This document shows, piece after piece, positions 9,566 through 21,211 of a stretch of 64,000 nt of DNA. The position numbers and the translations under genes were made by a program. Within the stretch, counting starts at the first letter, position 1; each line of letters begins with the position of its first letter. A model generated the notes under the pieces. It ran no database searches. It was given only the letters and a program-made list of their open reading frames with translations, and had not been told where the DNA came from. Source of the DNA: Streptomyces sp. CB02009 (GTDB lineage Bacteria; Actinomycetota; Actinomycetes; Streptomycetales; Streptomycetaceae); NCBI RefSeq assembly GCF_001905825.1, contig NZ_LIVV01000002.1:314441-378440 (forward strand). The letters are read 5' to 3'.

Positions 9566-10330
9566 TCAGTTGAGGGCGTCGTCCATCGAGCCCTGCCAGT
9601 ACGTCACGCGCAGCGAGCTGTCGACGTACACCCCCATGCCGGCGAGCTTCGGCCTTGCGGTCGTGCCGTCGGTGAAGCCGACGGTGAGGCTCGTCGTCGT
9701 GTACCCGTGCTGTCCGCTGCCGTCGGCGGCGGAGAGGAGCACGCCCGCGTAGCCGGACTCGCCCGGCGCGAGGGTCACGACCGCCTGCGGGTGGGTCTCC
9801 TCGATGACCGGCGGGACGGACTGGGCCTCGCCGAAACGGGCGACCGGGTAGCCGAGGAGGTCGCAGAGACCGGAGCTGGTGTTGGTGACGGTGAGCAGCA
9901 TGTGGTTGAGCGGGCGGGCGACGGGGGTGGCGGTGGTCCTGGTGTTGCCCGCGCCGCACTGCTTGTTCCGCGAGGGCCCGTCCGAGTCGCCGCCGGAGGC
10001 CGAGGCGTCCGCCCCGCCGGAGGCGCTTCCGGAGGAGCCGGTGCCGCCGGGCTTCCCGCCGGAGGCGGCGCCCGTGGCCGTACCGCCGTTCTTCGCTCCT
10101 CCGGTGGAGCCCGCCGTCCCCTCGGACGAACCGCCCCGGGGCTGTGTCGTCGTACTGCCCGCGGTGGGCGTGGCCGGGGTCGCGGCCGACTGCGTGGCGG
10201 TGGGTGCGACGGACGTCGTGGCGGCGCCCTCGTCCTTCACGGCGCCGCTGCCGCACGCGGTGAGCGAGAGCGCGGCGACGGCGAGCGTCGTGGCGGCGAG
10301 AAGACGGGTGCGGGTGGTGCGTCCGGACAT
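9566..10330 (-). CDS. DUF4232 domain lipoprotein
   Basis: This is a 254-residue secreted lipoprotein. The signal peptide ends in the lipobox LTAC (Cys about residue 26), followed by a roughly 100-residue linker of Ala/Ser/Gly/Thr and then a DUF4232 domain (about 130-250). The domain has the conserved start CGAGNTRTT, the segment NTSSGLCDLLGYPVARF and a late Gly-Val-Tyr strand. DUF4232 proteins are common extracytoplasmic proteins in Streptomyces with no known activity. The start at 10330 follows GAGGGGG. It is convergent with the ECF42 gene. Confidence 0.85.
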   Translation of the reverse strand: MSGRTTRTRLLAATTLAVAALSLTACGSGAVKDEGAATTSVAPTATQSAATPATPTAGSTTTQPRGGSSEGTAGSTGGAKNGGTATGAASGGKPGGTGSSGSASGGADASASGGDSDGPSRNKQCGAGNTRTTATPVARPLNHMLLTVTNTSSGLCDLLGYPVARFGEAQSVPPVIEETHPQAVVTLAPGESGYAGVLLSAADGSGQHGYTTTSLTVGFTDGTTARPKLAGMGVYVDSSLRVTYWQGSMDDALN

Positions 10331-10433
10331 GGGAGTCCCCCTCGGGTCAGGGTCGGAATTCGGTCGTTGTGCGGCACGGCCGCCGGTTCCCCGTGGCGGC
10401 CTTGCTGCGCCGACCACAGCGTGTGACAAGATC

Positions 10434-10470
10434 CGTCCCAGTGGCCGCCCCTCCCGGGCGGTATGGGACG
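10434..10470 (+). promoter_or_regulatory. Two-part hairpin upstream of the HTH membrane protein
   Basis: Outer arms CGTCCCA (10434-10440) and TGGGACG (10464-10470) surround an inner stem CCGCCC/GGGCGG with a 5-nt loop. It lies between the divergent DUF4232 lipoprotein gene and the HTH gene. It could be an operator for the HTH protein itself or an RNA structure; nothing here decides which. Confidence 0.4.
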
Positions 10471-10551
10471 CTGGAATGAATTCAAGGCGCTGACCTGCAG
10501 TGATGCACCTGCCTCGGGACGCGGGAACGAACACCGGAAGAGGGTGGAACG

Positions 10552-11751
10552 GTGGCGGGGGACGAGTTCGCGGCGCTGTTGGGGCAGCTCAAGGAGCGTT
10601 CGGGGCTCAGCTACGGCACCCTGGGCAAGCGCCTGCACATGAGCGCCTCCACGTTGCACCGTTACGTCAACGGGGACGCCGTACCGGTGGATTACGCGCC
10701 CGTGGAGCGGCTCGCCCGACTGTGCCGGGCGACCCCCGACGAACTCGTCGAGCTGCACCGGCTGTGGGTACGGGCGGACGTGTCGCGCGGGCGGAAGGCC
10801 GCGGAGCCGACGCCGAAGCCGCTGCCTGAGCCGACGCCGACGGAGCGCGCACCGGAGCCGACGGAGCGGGCGCCGGATTCGCCCTCCGTGGCCGCCCCGC
10901 CTCCCGTGGCCGCCCCGGCCGCCCCGGCCTCCGCTGTGACGGACCCGCCCCCGCCGCCGCGCCGCCGGCGTACCGCCGTGGTGGTCGGCGCCGCCGTGGT
11001 CGCCACCGCGGCGGCGGTCGCGCTCGCCCTCGACCTCCCGGGCGGGGACGTACCGGAGAAGGACCGGGCGGGCGGCGCGGCCGCGTCCTCCGGAGCGCCC
11101 GGTCGGTCCGGGCCCTCCGAGGGCGGGGCGACGGGGTCGGCGTTCGCGCCGACGGTCGTCACCGCGCCCCACACCTGGGAAGGTCCGTGCACCCAGCACT
11201 ATCTGATCGACCGCGAGCCCGAGCAGGTCCCTCCGCCGCCCACGGAGCAGGACGCCCCGGGATGGATCGCGGCGCTCGACGCGGTGCCGGGCGGGGACCA
11301 GTTGCTCCGGCTGACCGTGCAGGGCACCGGGCGGCAGACGGTCGTCCTGGAGGCCCTCCACGTCCGGGTCGTGACCAAGAAGGCGCCCGTGGCCTGGAAC
11401 GACTACGTGATGGGGGTGGGGTGCGGCGGCGAGGTGTCGACGAAGGCCTTCGCCGTCGACCTCGACGCCGGCCGGCCCACCGCCGTCCCCGTCGGCGGGC
11501 AGCGGACGTTCTCGTACAAGACGAGCGAGTCCGACCCCGTGATCTTCAACGTGGCCGCGCGCGCCCAGGCGCACGACGTCACCTGGTACCTGGAGCTCGC
11601 CTGGTCCAGCGGCGAGGAGCACGGAACGCTCCGCATCGACGACGACGGCCGCCCGTTCCGCACCAGCGGCAACCTCGCCCGGCCCGCGTACGCCTACCCC
11701 CTGGGCTGGACCGAGTGGATCGACAACGACGTCGACACCAGTGGGCGCTAG
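10552..11751 (+). CDS. Membrane-anchored helix-turn-helix protein
   Basis: This 399-residue protein has three parts: an N-terminal Xre-like HTH domain (about 1-75, RSGLSYGTLGKRLHMSASTLHRYVNGD); a Pro/Ala/Glu-rich linker; and one membrane helix (about 141-160, after RRRR) followed by an extracytoplasmic domain of about 200 residues. The outer domain is mostly beta-like, with two Trp-rich ends. The topology suggests a one-component regulator that senses an outside signal and binds DNA inside. The GTG at 10552 follows AGAGGGTGG. The outer domain is not a family I can name. Confidence 0.8.
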   Translation: MAGDEFAALLGQLKERSGLSYGTLGKRLHMSASTLHRYVNGDAVPVDYAPVERLARLCRATPDELVELHRLWVRADVSRGRKAAEPTPKPLPEPTPTERAPEPTERAPDSPSVAAPPPVAAPAAPASAVTDPPPPPRRRRTAVVVGAAVVATAAAVALALDLPGGDVPEKDRAGGAAASSGAPGRSGPSEGGATGSAFAPTVVTAPHTWEGPCTQHYLIDREPEQVPPPPTEQDAPGWIAALDAVPGGDQLLRLTVQGTGRQTVVLEALHVRVVTKKAPVAWNDYVMGVGCGGEVSTKAFAVDLDAGRPTAVPVGGQRTFSYKTSESDPVIFNVAARAQAHDVTWYLELAWSSGEEHGTLRIDDDGRPFRTSGNLARPAYAYPLGWTEWIDNDVDTSGR

Positions 11752-11847
11752 GCCGCCGTGTTCGAGGGGCGGACGCGGTGGCGGCCGCACGGGAGGGCCG
11801 GGGAACAATGGCGTGACGTCGCCCGCACGCAACGGCCCTTTCGATGA

Positions 11848-13215
<1,368 letters not shown>

Positions 13216-13230
13216 GGGCTCTGACACAGA

Positions 13231-13301
13231 GGCGGCTCCGCCCGCGTGGGTGACGGCGGCTCCTCCCGGCGTGCCCGGCGGCGCGCGGGGCGGAGCCGTC
13301 C
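13231..13301 (+). terminator. Long imperfect inverted repeat after gdhA
   Basis: GGCGGCTCCGCCCGCG (13231-13246) pairs with a complementary stretch at about 13284-13301, with one bulge and one mismatch, around a GC-rich loop. It lies 15 nt beyond the gdhA stop and is probably its terminator. Confidence 0.5.
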
Positions 13302-13429
13302 GCCGCAAGCCGGTCATTCGGGCATGAGCGGCGAAAGCGTACCAGTGCAGACCTTCCGCGACCGGATATTCACCCACTCTCCGCGCCTGGCCGTGTTCAT
13401 ACGGTAGTCATGGGGCCGGGAGGAACACA

Positions 13430-14629
13430 TTGATCTTCAGTCGCAGCCGCCGCCGGAAGTCTGTCCCCAGCACCGGCACCTGCCCCTACGCGTCCGGGGA
13501 CCCCGCGCCCGCAGCCGCCGTCCACGAGGGCCGCGGCCGGCTGTCGCGGCTCGTGGACCGGCAGGAGGCGGAGCGGTTCATCCGCCAGTTCCACGACGAG
13601 CAGCCGGGTGCCGGGGAGGACGTGCGGAGCCGGATACGCGAGGTGCTGGCCGAGGTCGATCGCACCGGCACCTACACGCACTCCCCGGCCGAACTCGCCT
13701 TCGGCGCACGCGTCGCCTGGCGCAACGCGGCCCGCTGCATCGGCAGGCTCTACTGGCGCAGCCTCGTGGTGCGCGACCTGCGGCACCTCACCTCCGCCGA
13801 CGACATCGCCGCCGCGTCCTTCGAGCACCTCAGGCTGGCCGGCAACGGCGGCCGCATCCGGCCCGTGATCACCGTCTTCGCCCCCGACCGGCCCGGCAGC
13901 TCCGCCCCCAGGATCCTCAACGACCAGCTGGTGCGCTACGCAGGACACCGCACGCCGGAGGGAGCCTGGCGCGGCGACCCGCGCAGCGCGCCGCTGACCG
14001 CCCAGGCCCGGGACCTGGGCTGGAAGCGCGACCAGGAGCCCTTCCAGGTACTGCCGTTGATGGTGCGGGAGCACCCCGACGCCCGCCCCGAGTGGTACGA
14101 GCTGCCGGACGACGCCGTCCGCGAGGTGGCGCTGACCCACCCCGACCACCCGTGGTTCGCCGACCTCGGCCTGCGCTGGTACGCGGTGCCCGCGATCAGC
14201 GACATGACACTGGAGATCGGCGGCGTACGGTATCCGGCGGCGCCGTTCAACGGCTGGTACATGGGCACCGAGATAGGCGCCCGGAACCTCGCCGACACCG
14301 AGCGGTACGACCTCCTCCCGGTGGTGGCGGACCGGCTCGGCCTCGACCGCTCCAGCGAACGCACCCTGTGGCGGGACCGGGCGCTCGTCGAGCTCAACGT
14401 GGCGGTGCTGCACTCCTTCCAGGAGGCCGGGGTGACGATGGCCGACCACCACACCGAGTCCCAGCGGTTCCTGCGGCACATCGCCCAGGAGGACCGTCAC
14501 GGACGGGAGACGCCCGCCGACTGGAGCTGGATCGTGCCCCCGGTCTCCGGCTCCGCCACCCCGGTCTTCCACCGGTACTACGACGCCGTCGACCCCTCCC
14601 TGCGGCCGGCCTTCCTGGCCCGTACGTGA
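13430..14629 (+). CDS. Nitric oxide synthase oxygenase (bacterial NOS)
   Basis: This 399-residue protein is a stand-alone NOS oxygenase domain that oxidises L-arginine to citrulline and nitric oxide using an outside reductase. The heme-ligand Cys is in WRNAARCIGR (about residue 103), and the arginine-binding Glu is in NGWYMGTEIGARN (about residue 281). No flavin reductase domain follows, which is usual for bacterial NOS. The start is an uncommon TTG at 13430, chosen because GGGAGGA lies 5 nt upstream. There are no thaxtomin genes nearby, so general NO signalling or protection is more likely than toxin nitration. Confidence 0.95.
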   Translation: MIFSRSRRRKSVPSTGTCPYASGDPAPAAAVHEGRGRLSRLVDRQEAERFIRQFHDEQPGAGEDVRSRIREVLAEVDRTGTYTHSPAELAFGARVAWRNAARCIGRLYWRSLVVRDLRHLTSADDIAAASFEHLRLAGNGGRIRPVITVFAPDRPGSSAPRILNDQLVRYAGHRTPEGAWRGDPRSAPLTAQARDLGWKRDQEPFQVLPLMVREHPDARPEWYELPDDAVREVALTHPDHPWFADLGLRWYAVPAISDMTLEIGGVRYPAAPFNGWYMGTEIGARNLADTERYDLLPVVADRLGLDRSSERTLWRDRALVELNVAVLHSFQEAGVTMADHHTESQRFLRHIAQEDRHGRETPADWSWIVPPVSGSATPVFHRYYDAVDPSLRPAFLART

Positions 14630-14717
14630 CCGGTGGGCGCCTGCGGCCGGCCGGCCGGCACGGCAGGACCCGACGGGGACCGTGTCCGCGAGCGTGACGG
14701 GGACCGCCCGGAGCGGA

Positions 14718-15602
14718 TCAGCGGCGCCCCAGGACCTCGGTGACCCGGGTGAAGCCCTCCGCGCCGTGGCCCAGGCCCACCGTCCGGCGGGCCAGGCCCT
14801 CGGCGGCGCGCATCACGCTCGCGTCGATGCCGTGCGCCTCCGAGGCGTGCACGATGTGCGCCATCGTCGACACCGCGGAGGTGAGCGGGTTGCCCTCGCC
14901 GGAGAAGCTGCCGCGCTCGATGTCCTCGGCCAACTCCTCGAACAGCGGCGGCAGGATCGCGCCGATGCCCTGGGCGAAGGGCGCCAGCTCGGTGGCGGAG
15001 ATCCCCTCGGCGCGTGCCACGGCCACGGCGTGGGCGAAGCCCGCCATCGAGGTCCAGAAGATGTCGAGCAGCGCGATGTCGTACGCCGCCGCCCGGCCGA
15101 TCTCCTCCCCGAGGTGGGTGTGGGCACCGCCCAGGGTGTCGAGCACCGCCCGGTGCTCGGCGTGGAGCGCCTCCGGGCCGCTGTAAAGGAACACCCCCGC
15201 CGGGGTGCCGATGGACGTGGTCGGGGTCATGATGGCGCCGTCGAGGTAGCCGATGCCGTGCTCGCCGGCCCAGCGCCCGGTGTCCCGGGCCCGGTCGGGG
15301 GTGTCGGCGCTGAGGTTCACGACGGTCCGCCCCTTGAGCGCGGCGGCCACGGCCTCCTGCCGCAGGACGGAGTCGGTGGCGTCGTAGTTGACCAGGCAGA
15401 CCACCGTGAGCGGGCTCGCGGCGACCGCCTCCTCGGCGGTCGGGGCCGCGACGGCACAGGCCGCGACCAGCTCACGGTCCTTGCCGGGCGTCCGGTTCCA
15501 CACGGTGGTCCCCGTGCCGGCCGCCAGGAACGCGGCGGCCAGCGCCCGGCCCATCGGCCCGAGGCCGAGGACGGTGACGGCGGTGCGGTGGGAAGAAGAC
15601 AT
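14718..15602 (-). CDS. NAD(P)-dependent imine-reductase-like / beta-hydroxyacid dehydrogenase family protein
   Basis: This 294-residue protein has an N-terminal Rossmann motif VTVLGLGPMGRALAAAF, an NRTPGK segment suggesting NADP preference, and an all-helical C-terminal domain used for dimerisation. These match the 3-hydroxyisobutyrate dehydrogenase/imine reductase superfamily. The region where a catalytic Lys is found in hydroxyacid dehydrogenases reads AAAYDIALLDIFW, without the lysine, which favours the imine reductase-like branch. The ATG at 15602 has GGGAG 7 nt upstream. It is divergent from the HxlR regulator, which probably controls it. Confidence 0.85.
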   Translation of the reverse strand: MSSSHRTAVTVLGLGPMGRALAAAFLAAGTGTTVWNRTPGKDRELVAACAVAAPTAEEAVAASPLTVVCLVNYDATDSVLRQEAVAAALKGRTVVNLSADTPDRARDTGRWAGEHGIGYLDGAIMTPTTSIGTPAGVFLYSGPEALHAEHRAVLDTLGGAHTHLGEEIGRAAAYDIALLDIFWTSMAGFAHAVAVARAEGISATELAPFAQGIGAILPPLFEELAEDIERGSFSGEGNPLTSAVSTMAHIVHASEAHGIDASVMRAAEGLARRTVGLGHGAEGFTRVTEVLGRR

Positions 15603-15672
15603 GGGTGAACTCCCTTGTAGACATGTGGAGACAGCGAGAGAAGGACATCCCGGAAGAAGGAGAAGGAAGCCG
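15603..15672. promoter_or_regulatory. Divergent promoter region between oxidoreductase and HxlR gene
   Basis: This 70-bp region separates the two divergent start codons and must hold both promoters and any HxlR operator. It contains the core ACATGT palindrome, but I do not see a long perfect dyad. Confidence 0.4.
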
Positions 15673-16023
15673 ATGGCACGCGCCAGGGCCCAGGACTCGA
15701 ACACGTGCGGAGTGAGCGCCGCGATCGTGGTCATCGAGGGCAAGTGGAAGTCGTACCTGCTGTGGCTGCTCGAGTCCGGCCCGCACCGCCCCGGCGAACT
15801 GCGCCGGAAGATCCCCGAGATCAGCGAGAAGGTGCTGACCCAGGCCTTGCGCGAGATGGAGGAGGACGGCCTCGTGCACCGCGAGGTGCACGACGTCCTG
15901 CCGCCGAAGACCGTCTACACGCTCACCGGCTTCGGACAGGAACTCTGCGCGGCACTCGCCCCGTTGGCCGACTGGGGCCACCGCCGCCTGGAGAGGCTCG
16001 TGACCGCGCCCGCCGCTTCCTGA
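15673..16023 (+). CDS. HxlR-family winged-helix transcriptional regulator
   Basis: This 116-residue protein matches the HxlR family. It has a Cys near the N-terminus (NTCGVSAAI, residue 12), then IEGKWKSYLLWLL and the winged helix (GELRRKIPEISEKVLTQALREMEEDGLVHR). In several family members such a Cys senses electrophiles or oxidants. The ATG follows AAGGAGAAGGAAG. The divergent NAD(P)-dependent oxidoreductase is the likely target, suggesting an aldehyde-, imine- or redox-responsive pair; this is inference. Confidence 0.9.
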   Translation: MARARAQDSNTCGVSAAIVVIEGKWKSYLLWLLESGPHRPGELRRKIPEISEKVLTQALREMEEDGLVHREVHDVLPPKTVYTLTGFGQELCAALAPLADWGHRRLERLVTAPAAS

Positions 16024-16124
16024 GGCCCTGCCGTTCTCCTTCCTCCGGGCCGCTCCCAGCTTCGCCCGGCGCCCGCACCCCGACAAGTACGCACAAAAAA
16101 GTGGGTGTGAGGGGGGCATGCGCA

Positions 16125-16152
16125 AGGGGGCCCTCCCGAAGGAAGGCCCCCT
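16125..16152. terminator. Hairpin between convergent HxlR and meaB genes
   Basis: An 8-bp perfect stem AGGGGGCC/GGCCCCCT extends inward over several more pairs to a CGAA loop. It lies between two convergent genes and could act in both directions. A run of six A lies about 30 nt before it. Confidence 0.65.
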
Positions 16153-16188
16153 GAAGGTTCCGTGAAGGGGTCCGTGAAAGGTCCCGCG

Positions 16189-17172
16189 TCAGCCGTCGTG
16201 CTTCCCGAACGCGTCCAGGATCCGCTCGGCGGCCAGCGTCGCCGTCAGCTCGCCCGCGCGCACCCGCTGCTCCAGGGCGGGCGCGAGGTCCTGGACCGCC
16301 GGGTCCGCGTGGAGACGGCGCAGGAGCTCGTCCTGGACCATGGTCCAGGTCCAGTCGACCTGCTGGTCGTGGCGCTTGGCCGTGAGCCGGCCGGTCGAGT
16401 CCAGCAGGGCGCGGTGCTGTTCGAGCCGCCCCCAGACCTCGTCGAGGCCCGCCGACTCCCGGGCGCTGCAACTGAGCACCGGTGGCGTCCAGAAGGAGTC
16501 CGCGCCGTGCATCAGCCGCAGCGCGCCCGCGAGTTCACGGGCCGCGGCGCGCGCGTCCCGCTCGTGCGGACCGTCCGCCTTGTTGACGGTGACCACGTCG
16601 GCGAGTTCCAGGACGCCCTTCTTGATGCCCTGGAGCTGGTCGCCCGTACGGGCCAGGGTGAGCAGCAGGAAGGAGTCGACCATGTTGGCGACGGCGGTCT
16701 CGGACTGGCCGACGCCCACGGTCTCGACGAGGACCACGTCGTAGCCCGCGGCCTCCATCACGACCATCGACTCCCGGGTCGCCTTGGCGACCCCGCCGAG
16801 GGTGCCGGCGCTGGGAGAGGGCCGTACGAAGGCCGCCGGGTCGACGGCCAGCCGCTCCATCCGCGTCTTGTCGCCGAGGATGGAGCCGCCGGTACGGGTC
16901 GACGACGGGTCGACGGCGAGCACCGCGACCCGGTGGCCGAGCCCGGTGAGCATCGTGCCGAACGCGTCGATGAACGTCGACTTGCCGACACCGGGCACAC
17001 CGCTGATCCCGATCCGCACGGCGTTGCCGCTGTGCGGAAGGAGTTCCGTCAGGAGCTCCTGGGCGAGGGCCCGGTGCTGGGGGCGGGTCGACTCGACGAG
17101 GGTGATCGCGCGGGCGACGAGCGCCCGCTTCCCCTCACGTACGCCCTTGACGTACGTGTCGAGATCGATCAC
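16189..17172 (-). CDS. meaB: Methylmalonyl-CoA mutase-associated GTPase MeaB
   Basis: This 327-residue G3E GTPase has the Walker A motif [15 protein letters not shown], followed by [20 protein letters not shown] and VNKADG for guanine recognition. MeaB loads and protects the adenosylcobalamin cofactor of methylmalonyl-CoA mutase. The GTG start at 17172 overlaps the mutB stop (GTGA), so it is translationally coupled to the large subunit gene. It is the third gene of the mutA-mutB-meaB operon. Confidence 0.96.
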   Translation of the reverse strand: MIDLDTYVKGVREGKRALVARAITLVESTRPQHRALAQELLTELLPHSGNAVRIGISGVPGVGKSTFIDAFGTMLTGLGHRVAVLAVDPSSTRTGGSILGDKTRMERLAVDPAAFVRPSPSAGTLGGVAKATRESMVVMEAAGYDVVLVETVGVGQSETAVANMVDSFLLLTLARTGDQLQGIKKGVLELADVVTVNKADGPHERDARAAARELAGALRLMHGADSFWTPPVLSCSARESAGLDEVWGRLEQHRALLDSTGRLTAKRHDQQVDWTWTMVQDELLRRLHADPAVQDLAPALEQRVRAGELTATLAAERILDAFGKHDG

Positions 17173-19343
17173 CGCTCGTGTCCGAGGTCGGCCGCCAGAC
17201 GCGTCACCAGGTCGTGGGCCGCGTCGGGGATCACGGTGCCCGGCGGGAACACGGCGGCCGCGCCCATCTCCAGGAGCGTCGCCACGTCCTGCGGAGGAAT
17301 CACCCCGCCCACCACGATCATGATGTCCTCGCGGCCCTCGGCCGCCAGTTCCTCCCGCAGCGCCGGGACGAGCGTCAGGTGTCCGGCGGCGAGGGAGGAG
17401 ACCCCGACGATGTGCACGTCCGCCTCGACGGCCTGACGGGCCACCTCGGCCGGGGTCTGGAACAGCGGGCCGACGTCCACGTCGAAGCCCAGGTCGGCGA
17501 AGGCGGTGGCGATGACCTTCTGGCCCCGGTCGTGCCCGTCCTGGCCCATCTTGGCGACCAGGATGCGCGGCCGACGGCCCTCGGCCTCGCCGAAGGCGTC
17601 CACCAGGGCCCGGGTGCGGTCCACGGAGGGGGACGCGCCGGCTTCGTTGCGGTACACACCGGAGATCGTACGGATCTGCCCGGCGTGCCGCCCGTAGACC
17701 TTCTCCAGGGCGTCGGAGATCTCACCGACGGTCGCCATCGCGCGGGCCGCGTCCACCGCGAGCTCCAGGAGGTTGCCCTCGCCGCCCGCGGCCCGGGTGA
17801 GGGCGGCGAGCGCGTCCTGGCAGGCCTGCTCGTCGCGCTCCTCGCGCAGCCGCTTCAGCTTGGCGATCTGCTGGGCGCGCACGGAGGAGTTGTCGACCTT
17901 CAGGACGTCGATCTGCTCGTCGGTCGCGACCCGGTACTTGTTGACGCCGATCACCGGCTGCCGTCCGGAGTCGATCCGGGCCTGGGTCCGGGCCGCGGCC
18001 TCCTCCACGCGCAGCTTGGGGATGCCCGCGTCGATGGCCTTCGCCATGCCGCCGGCCTGCTCGACCTCCTGGATGTGCTTCCAGGCGCGCCGCGCGAGGT
18101 CGTACGTGAGCTTCTCGACGTACGCGCTGCCGCCCCACGGGTCGATGGTCCGGCAGGTGCCCGACTCCTGCTGGATCAGCAGCTGGGTGTTGCGGGCGAT
18201 GCGGGCGGAGAAGTCGGTCGGCAGGGCGAGTGCCTCGTCGAGGGCGTTGGTGTGCAGCGACTGGGTGTGGCCCTGGGTGGCCGCCATCGCCTCGACGCAG
18301 GTGCGCGTGACGTTGTTGAACACGTCCTGCGCGGTGAGCGACCAGCCCGAGGTCTGCGAATGGGTCCGCAGCGAGAGGGACTTGGCGTTCTGCGGGTCGA
18401 ACTGCTTGACCAGCTTGGCCCACAGGAGCCGGGCCGCGCGCAGCTTCGCGATCTCCATGAAGAAGTTCATGCCGATCGCCCAGAAGAACGACAGGCGCGG
18501 CGCGAACGCGTCCACGTCGAGCCCGGCCTCGCGGCCCGCGCGGATGTACTCCACACCGTCGGCCAGCGTGTACGCCAGCTCCAGGTCGGCCGTCGCACCC
18601 GCCTCCTGGATGTGGTAGCCGGAGATGGAGATGGAGTTGTAGCGCGGCATCCGCTGCGAGGTGTAGGCGAAGATGTCGGAGATGATCCGCATCGAAGGCC
18701 CGGGCGGATAGATGTAGGTGTTGCGGACCATGAACTCCTTGAGGATGTCGTTCTGGATGGTCCCGGCCAGCTTCTCGGGCGGTACGCCCTGCTCCTCGGC
18801 GGCCACGATGTACAGCGCGAGGACCGGCAGCACCGCGCCGTTCATCGTCATCGACACCGTCATCCGGTCCAGCGGGATGCCGTCGAACAGCTGGCGCATG
18901 TCGTAGATCGAGTCGATGGCCACGCCGGCCATGCCGACGTCACCGGTGACGCGCGGGTGGTCGCTGTCGTAGCCGCGGTGGGTCGGCAGGTCGAAGGCGA
19001 CCGACAGGCCCTTCTGGCCGGCCGCGAGGTTGCGCCGGTAGAAGGCGTTCGACTCCTCGGCCGTGGAGAAGCCCGCGTACTGCCGGATCGTCCAGGGCTG
19101 GTTGACGTACATCGTCGGGTACGGGCCGCGCAGGTACGGGGCCATGCCCGGGCGGGTGTCCAGGAAGTCCAGGCCCTCCAGGTCCTGCCCGGTGTACAGC
19201 GGCTTGACGGCGATGCCCTCCGGGGTCTCCCAGAGCAGGTCGTCGCCGCCCGTGGCCTTCTTGACGGCGGCGCGCCACGCGTCGGGACCGCCGTCGGCGG
19301 TCGGCGCCCCGAGCTCGATCCCGGAGAAGTCGGGGATGGACAT
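17169..19343 (-). CDS. mutB: Methylmalonyl-CoA mutase large subunit
   Basis: This 724-residue B12-dependent mutase interconverts methylmalonyl-CoA and succinyl-CoA, linking propionate and odd-chain metabolism, and polyketide precursors, to the TCA cycle. The substrate barrel contains the [18 protein letters not shown] and [15 protein letters not shown] motifs. The C-terminal cobalamin-binding domain has the DGHDRGQKV motif with the lower-ligand His. The start overlaps the mutA stop by one base (TGATG), and meaB overlaps its end. Confidence 0.97.
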   Translation of the reverse strand: MSIPDFSGIELGAPTADGGPDAWRAAVKKATGGDDLLWETPEGIAVKPLYTGQDLEGLDFLDTRPGMAPYLRGPYPTMYVNQPWTIRQYAGFSTAEESNAFYRRNLAAGQKGLSVAFDLPTHRGYDSDHPRVTGDVGMAGVAIDSIYDMRQLFDGIPLDRMTVSMTMNGAVLPVLALYIVAAEEQGVPPEKLAGTIQNDILKEFMVRNTYIYPPGPSMRIISDIFAYTSQRMPRYNSISISGYHIQEAGATADLELAYTLADGVEYIRAGREAGLDVDAFAPRLSFFWAIGMNFFMEIAKLRAARLLWAKLVKQFDPQNAKSLSLRTHSQTSGWSLTAQDVFNNVTRTCVEAMAATQGHTQSLHTNALDEALALPTDFSARIARNTQLLIQQESGTCRTIDPWGGSAYVEKLTYDLARRAWKHIQEVEQAGGMAKAIDAGIPKLRVEEAAARTQARIDSGRQPVIGVNKYRVATDEQIDVLKVDNSSVRAQQIAKLKRLREERDEQACQDALAALTRAAGGEGNLLELAVDAARAMATVGEISDALEKVYGRHAGQIRTISGVYRNEAGASPSVDRTRALVDAFGEAEGRRPRILVAKMGQDGHDRGQKVIATAFADLGFDVDVGPLFQTPAEVARQAVEADVHIVGVSSLAAGHLTLVPALREELAAEGREDIMIVVGGVIPPQDVATLLEMGAAAVFPPGTVIPDAAHDLVTRLAADLGHER

Positions 19344-21163
19344 CAGGACACTCCCATGCGGTCGAGGGCGGTGGAGAGCAGGGCGACGGCGTCACAGCCC
19401 GCGAAGAGGTACGAGTCGACACCGGGGTGGTCCGCCGGGCGGCCGGCGAGCAGGACGTGCCCGGCGCCCGCCGCGCGCAGCTCCGCGGCCACGGTCGCGG
19501 CCTGCTCCGCGTACAGCGCGTCGCTGGAGCAGAGGCAGGCCTCGCGCGCGCCGCTCTCCTCGAACGTGCCCTCGGTGACCGGCTCGATGCCGCCCGCCTG
19601 GAAGAGGTTCGCGGCGAACGAGAGGCGGGCCGAGTGCGCGGCCGCCGGGCCGAGCGCGGCCAGGTAGACGCGCGGCCGGGAGCCGGTCGCCGCCAGGTGC
19701 GCGTCCGAGCGGGCGCGCAGGGCCTCGTAGGCCTCGTCGCGGCGGACCCGGGGGAGACCGCCGGCCGGCTGCGCGGGCGCGGGGGCCCGCTCGACGGGCT
19801 TCTCCGTGAGGTGGGGGAACTCGCTGACGCCGGTGATGGGTTCGCGGCGGGTGGCGAGCCTCCTGCTGCGCGCGGACCAGGTCTCGGCGAGCCGCTCGCC
19901 GACCGTCCCGGACCGCAGCGCGGCCTCCTGACCGCCCGCCTTCTCGATGACCTGGAAGAACTCCCAGGCGGCGTGCGCGAGTTCGTCGGTGAGCCGCTCC
20001 ACGTACCAGGAGCCGCCCGCCGGGTCGATGACCCGGGAGAGGTGCGACTCCTCGATGAGGACGGTGGAGGTGTTGCGGGCGATCCGGCGCGCGAACGCGT
20101 CCGGCAGGCCGAGGGCGTCGTCGAAGGGGAGCACGGTGACGCTGTCGGCGCCGCCCACTCCGGCGGCGAGCGTGGCCACCGTGGTCCGCAGCATGTTCAC
20201 CCACGGGTCGCGGCGCGTCATCATCACCGTCGAGGTCACCGCGTGCTGGCGCTGCGCGCCCGCGTCCGGGGCGCCGCAGACCTCGGCCACCCGGGCCCAG
20301 AGCCGGCGCGCCGCGCGGAGCTTGGCGATGGTCAGGAACTGGTCGGCGGTCGCCGCGTACCGGAACTCCAGCTGCGCGCACGCCTCGGCGACGCTCAGTC
20401 CGGCCCCGGTCAGACCCCGCAGGTAGGCCACACCGGTCGCGAGGGAGCAGCCGAGCTCCTGCGCGGCCGAGCCGCCGGCCTCGTGGTACGGCAGCGCGTC
20501 CACGGTCAGGGCGCGCAGTCCCGGGTACCGGTCGGCGCAGCGGCGCGCGAGCCCGGTCACGGACGCGAGGTCGTACGCGGGGCGGCCGGTGCGGGCCTCG
20601 TGGCCGAGCGGGTCCGCGCCGAGGTTGCCGCGGGCCGCGTCGTCGGCGACGCCCCGCTCCGCGTAGAGACCGAGCAGCGTCTCGGCGGCCGCGGAGGTCT
20701 CGTCGCCCGCGTCGAGGACGACCGGTGCCAGGTCGAGGTAGACGCCGTCGAGGACCGCGGCGAGCGAGGAGACCGGGATGCCGGTGCCGCCCGCGCCCAG
20801 CCACAGGGACGTGACGCCGTTCTCCAGATCGGCGAGGACCAGGTCGTTGTCGGCGGCCAGATGCCGCTGGCGCACGTCCCAGCCGCCCAGGGCGCCGCCC
20901 TCGGCGCGGCCGCCGCGCACGAAGGGCGCGAAGCCGGGGAGTCCGGTCTCGGGCGTGGTCTCGGGTGCCGTGGCCGCCGTGTAGAGCGGACGGACGTCGA
21001 GGCCGTCCTCCAGGAGGGTGGAGAGGGCGTCCTCGGCGGCGTCGCCGGACACCTCTTTGCCGGACTTGCGCAGGACACCTGCCACAAGGTGTTGCCACTG
21101 TTCGTGTGGCGCTTCGGGGAATTCGGACGCCAGGGTGAGCCCGTCGTCAGGCAGGACCGTCAT
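19343..21163 (-). CDS. mutA: Methylmalonyl-CoA mutase small subunit
   Basis: This 606-residue homologue of MutB forms the non-catalytic subunit of the heterodimer. It keeps the barrel fold ([32 protein letters not shown]) and a degenerate C-terminal domain in which the cobalamin-ligand DxHxxG motif is missing (the region reads [14 protein letters not shown]), as expected for this subunit. The ATG at 21163 is the first gene of the operon. No B12 riboswitch was recognised in the short upstream region. Confidence 0.95.
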   Translation of the reverse strand: MTVLPDDGLTLASEFPEAPHEQWQHLVAGVLRKSGKEVSGDAAEDALSTLLEDGLDVRPLYTAATAPETTPETGLPGFAPFVRGGRAEGGALGGWDVRQRHLAADNDLVLADLENGVTSLWLGAGGTGIPVSSLAAVLDGVYLDLAPVVLDAGDETSAAAETLLGLYAERGVADDAARGNLGADPLGHEARTGRPAYDLASVTGLARRCADRYPGLRALTVDALPYHEAGGSAAQELGCSLATGVAYLRGLTGAGLSVAEACAQLEFRYAATADQFLTIAKLRAARRLWARVAEVCGAPDAGAQRQHAVTSTVMMTRRDPWVNMLRTTVATLAAGVGGADSVTVLPFDDALGLPDAFARRIARNTSTVLIEESHLSRVIDPAGGSWYVERLTDELAHAAWEFFQVIEKAGGQEAALRSGTVGERLAETWSARSRRLATRREPITGVSEFPHLTEKPVERAPAPAQPAGGLPRVRRDEAYEALRARSDAHLAATGSRPRVYLAALGPAAAHSARLSFAANLFQAGGIEPVTEGTFEESGAREACLCSSDALYAEQAATVAAELRAAGAGHVLLAGRPADHPGVDSYLFAGCDAVALLSTALDRMGVS

Positions 21164-21211
21164 GCTCGGATGCTAGGGGAGATCGACAAAGTAGCAGGAG
21201 GGCGTACGACT

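Noticed and set aside
13430..14629. Link of the NOS gene to thaxtomin (plant toxin) synthesis
   Set aside because: No txt peptide synthetases, P450 or AraC-type regulator are in the window.
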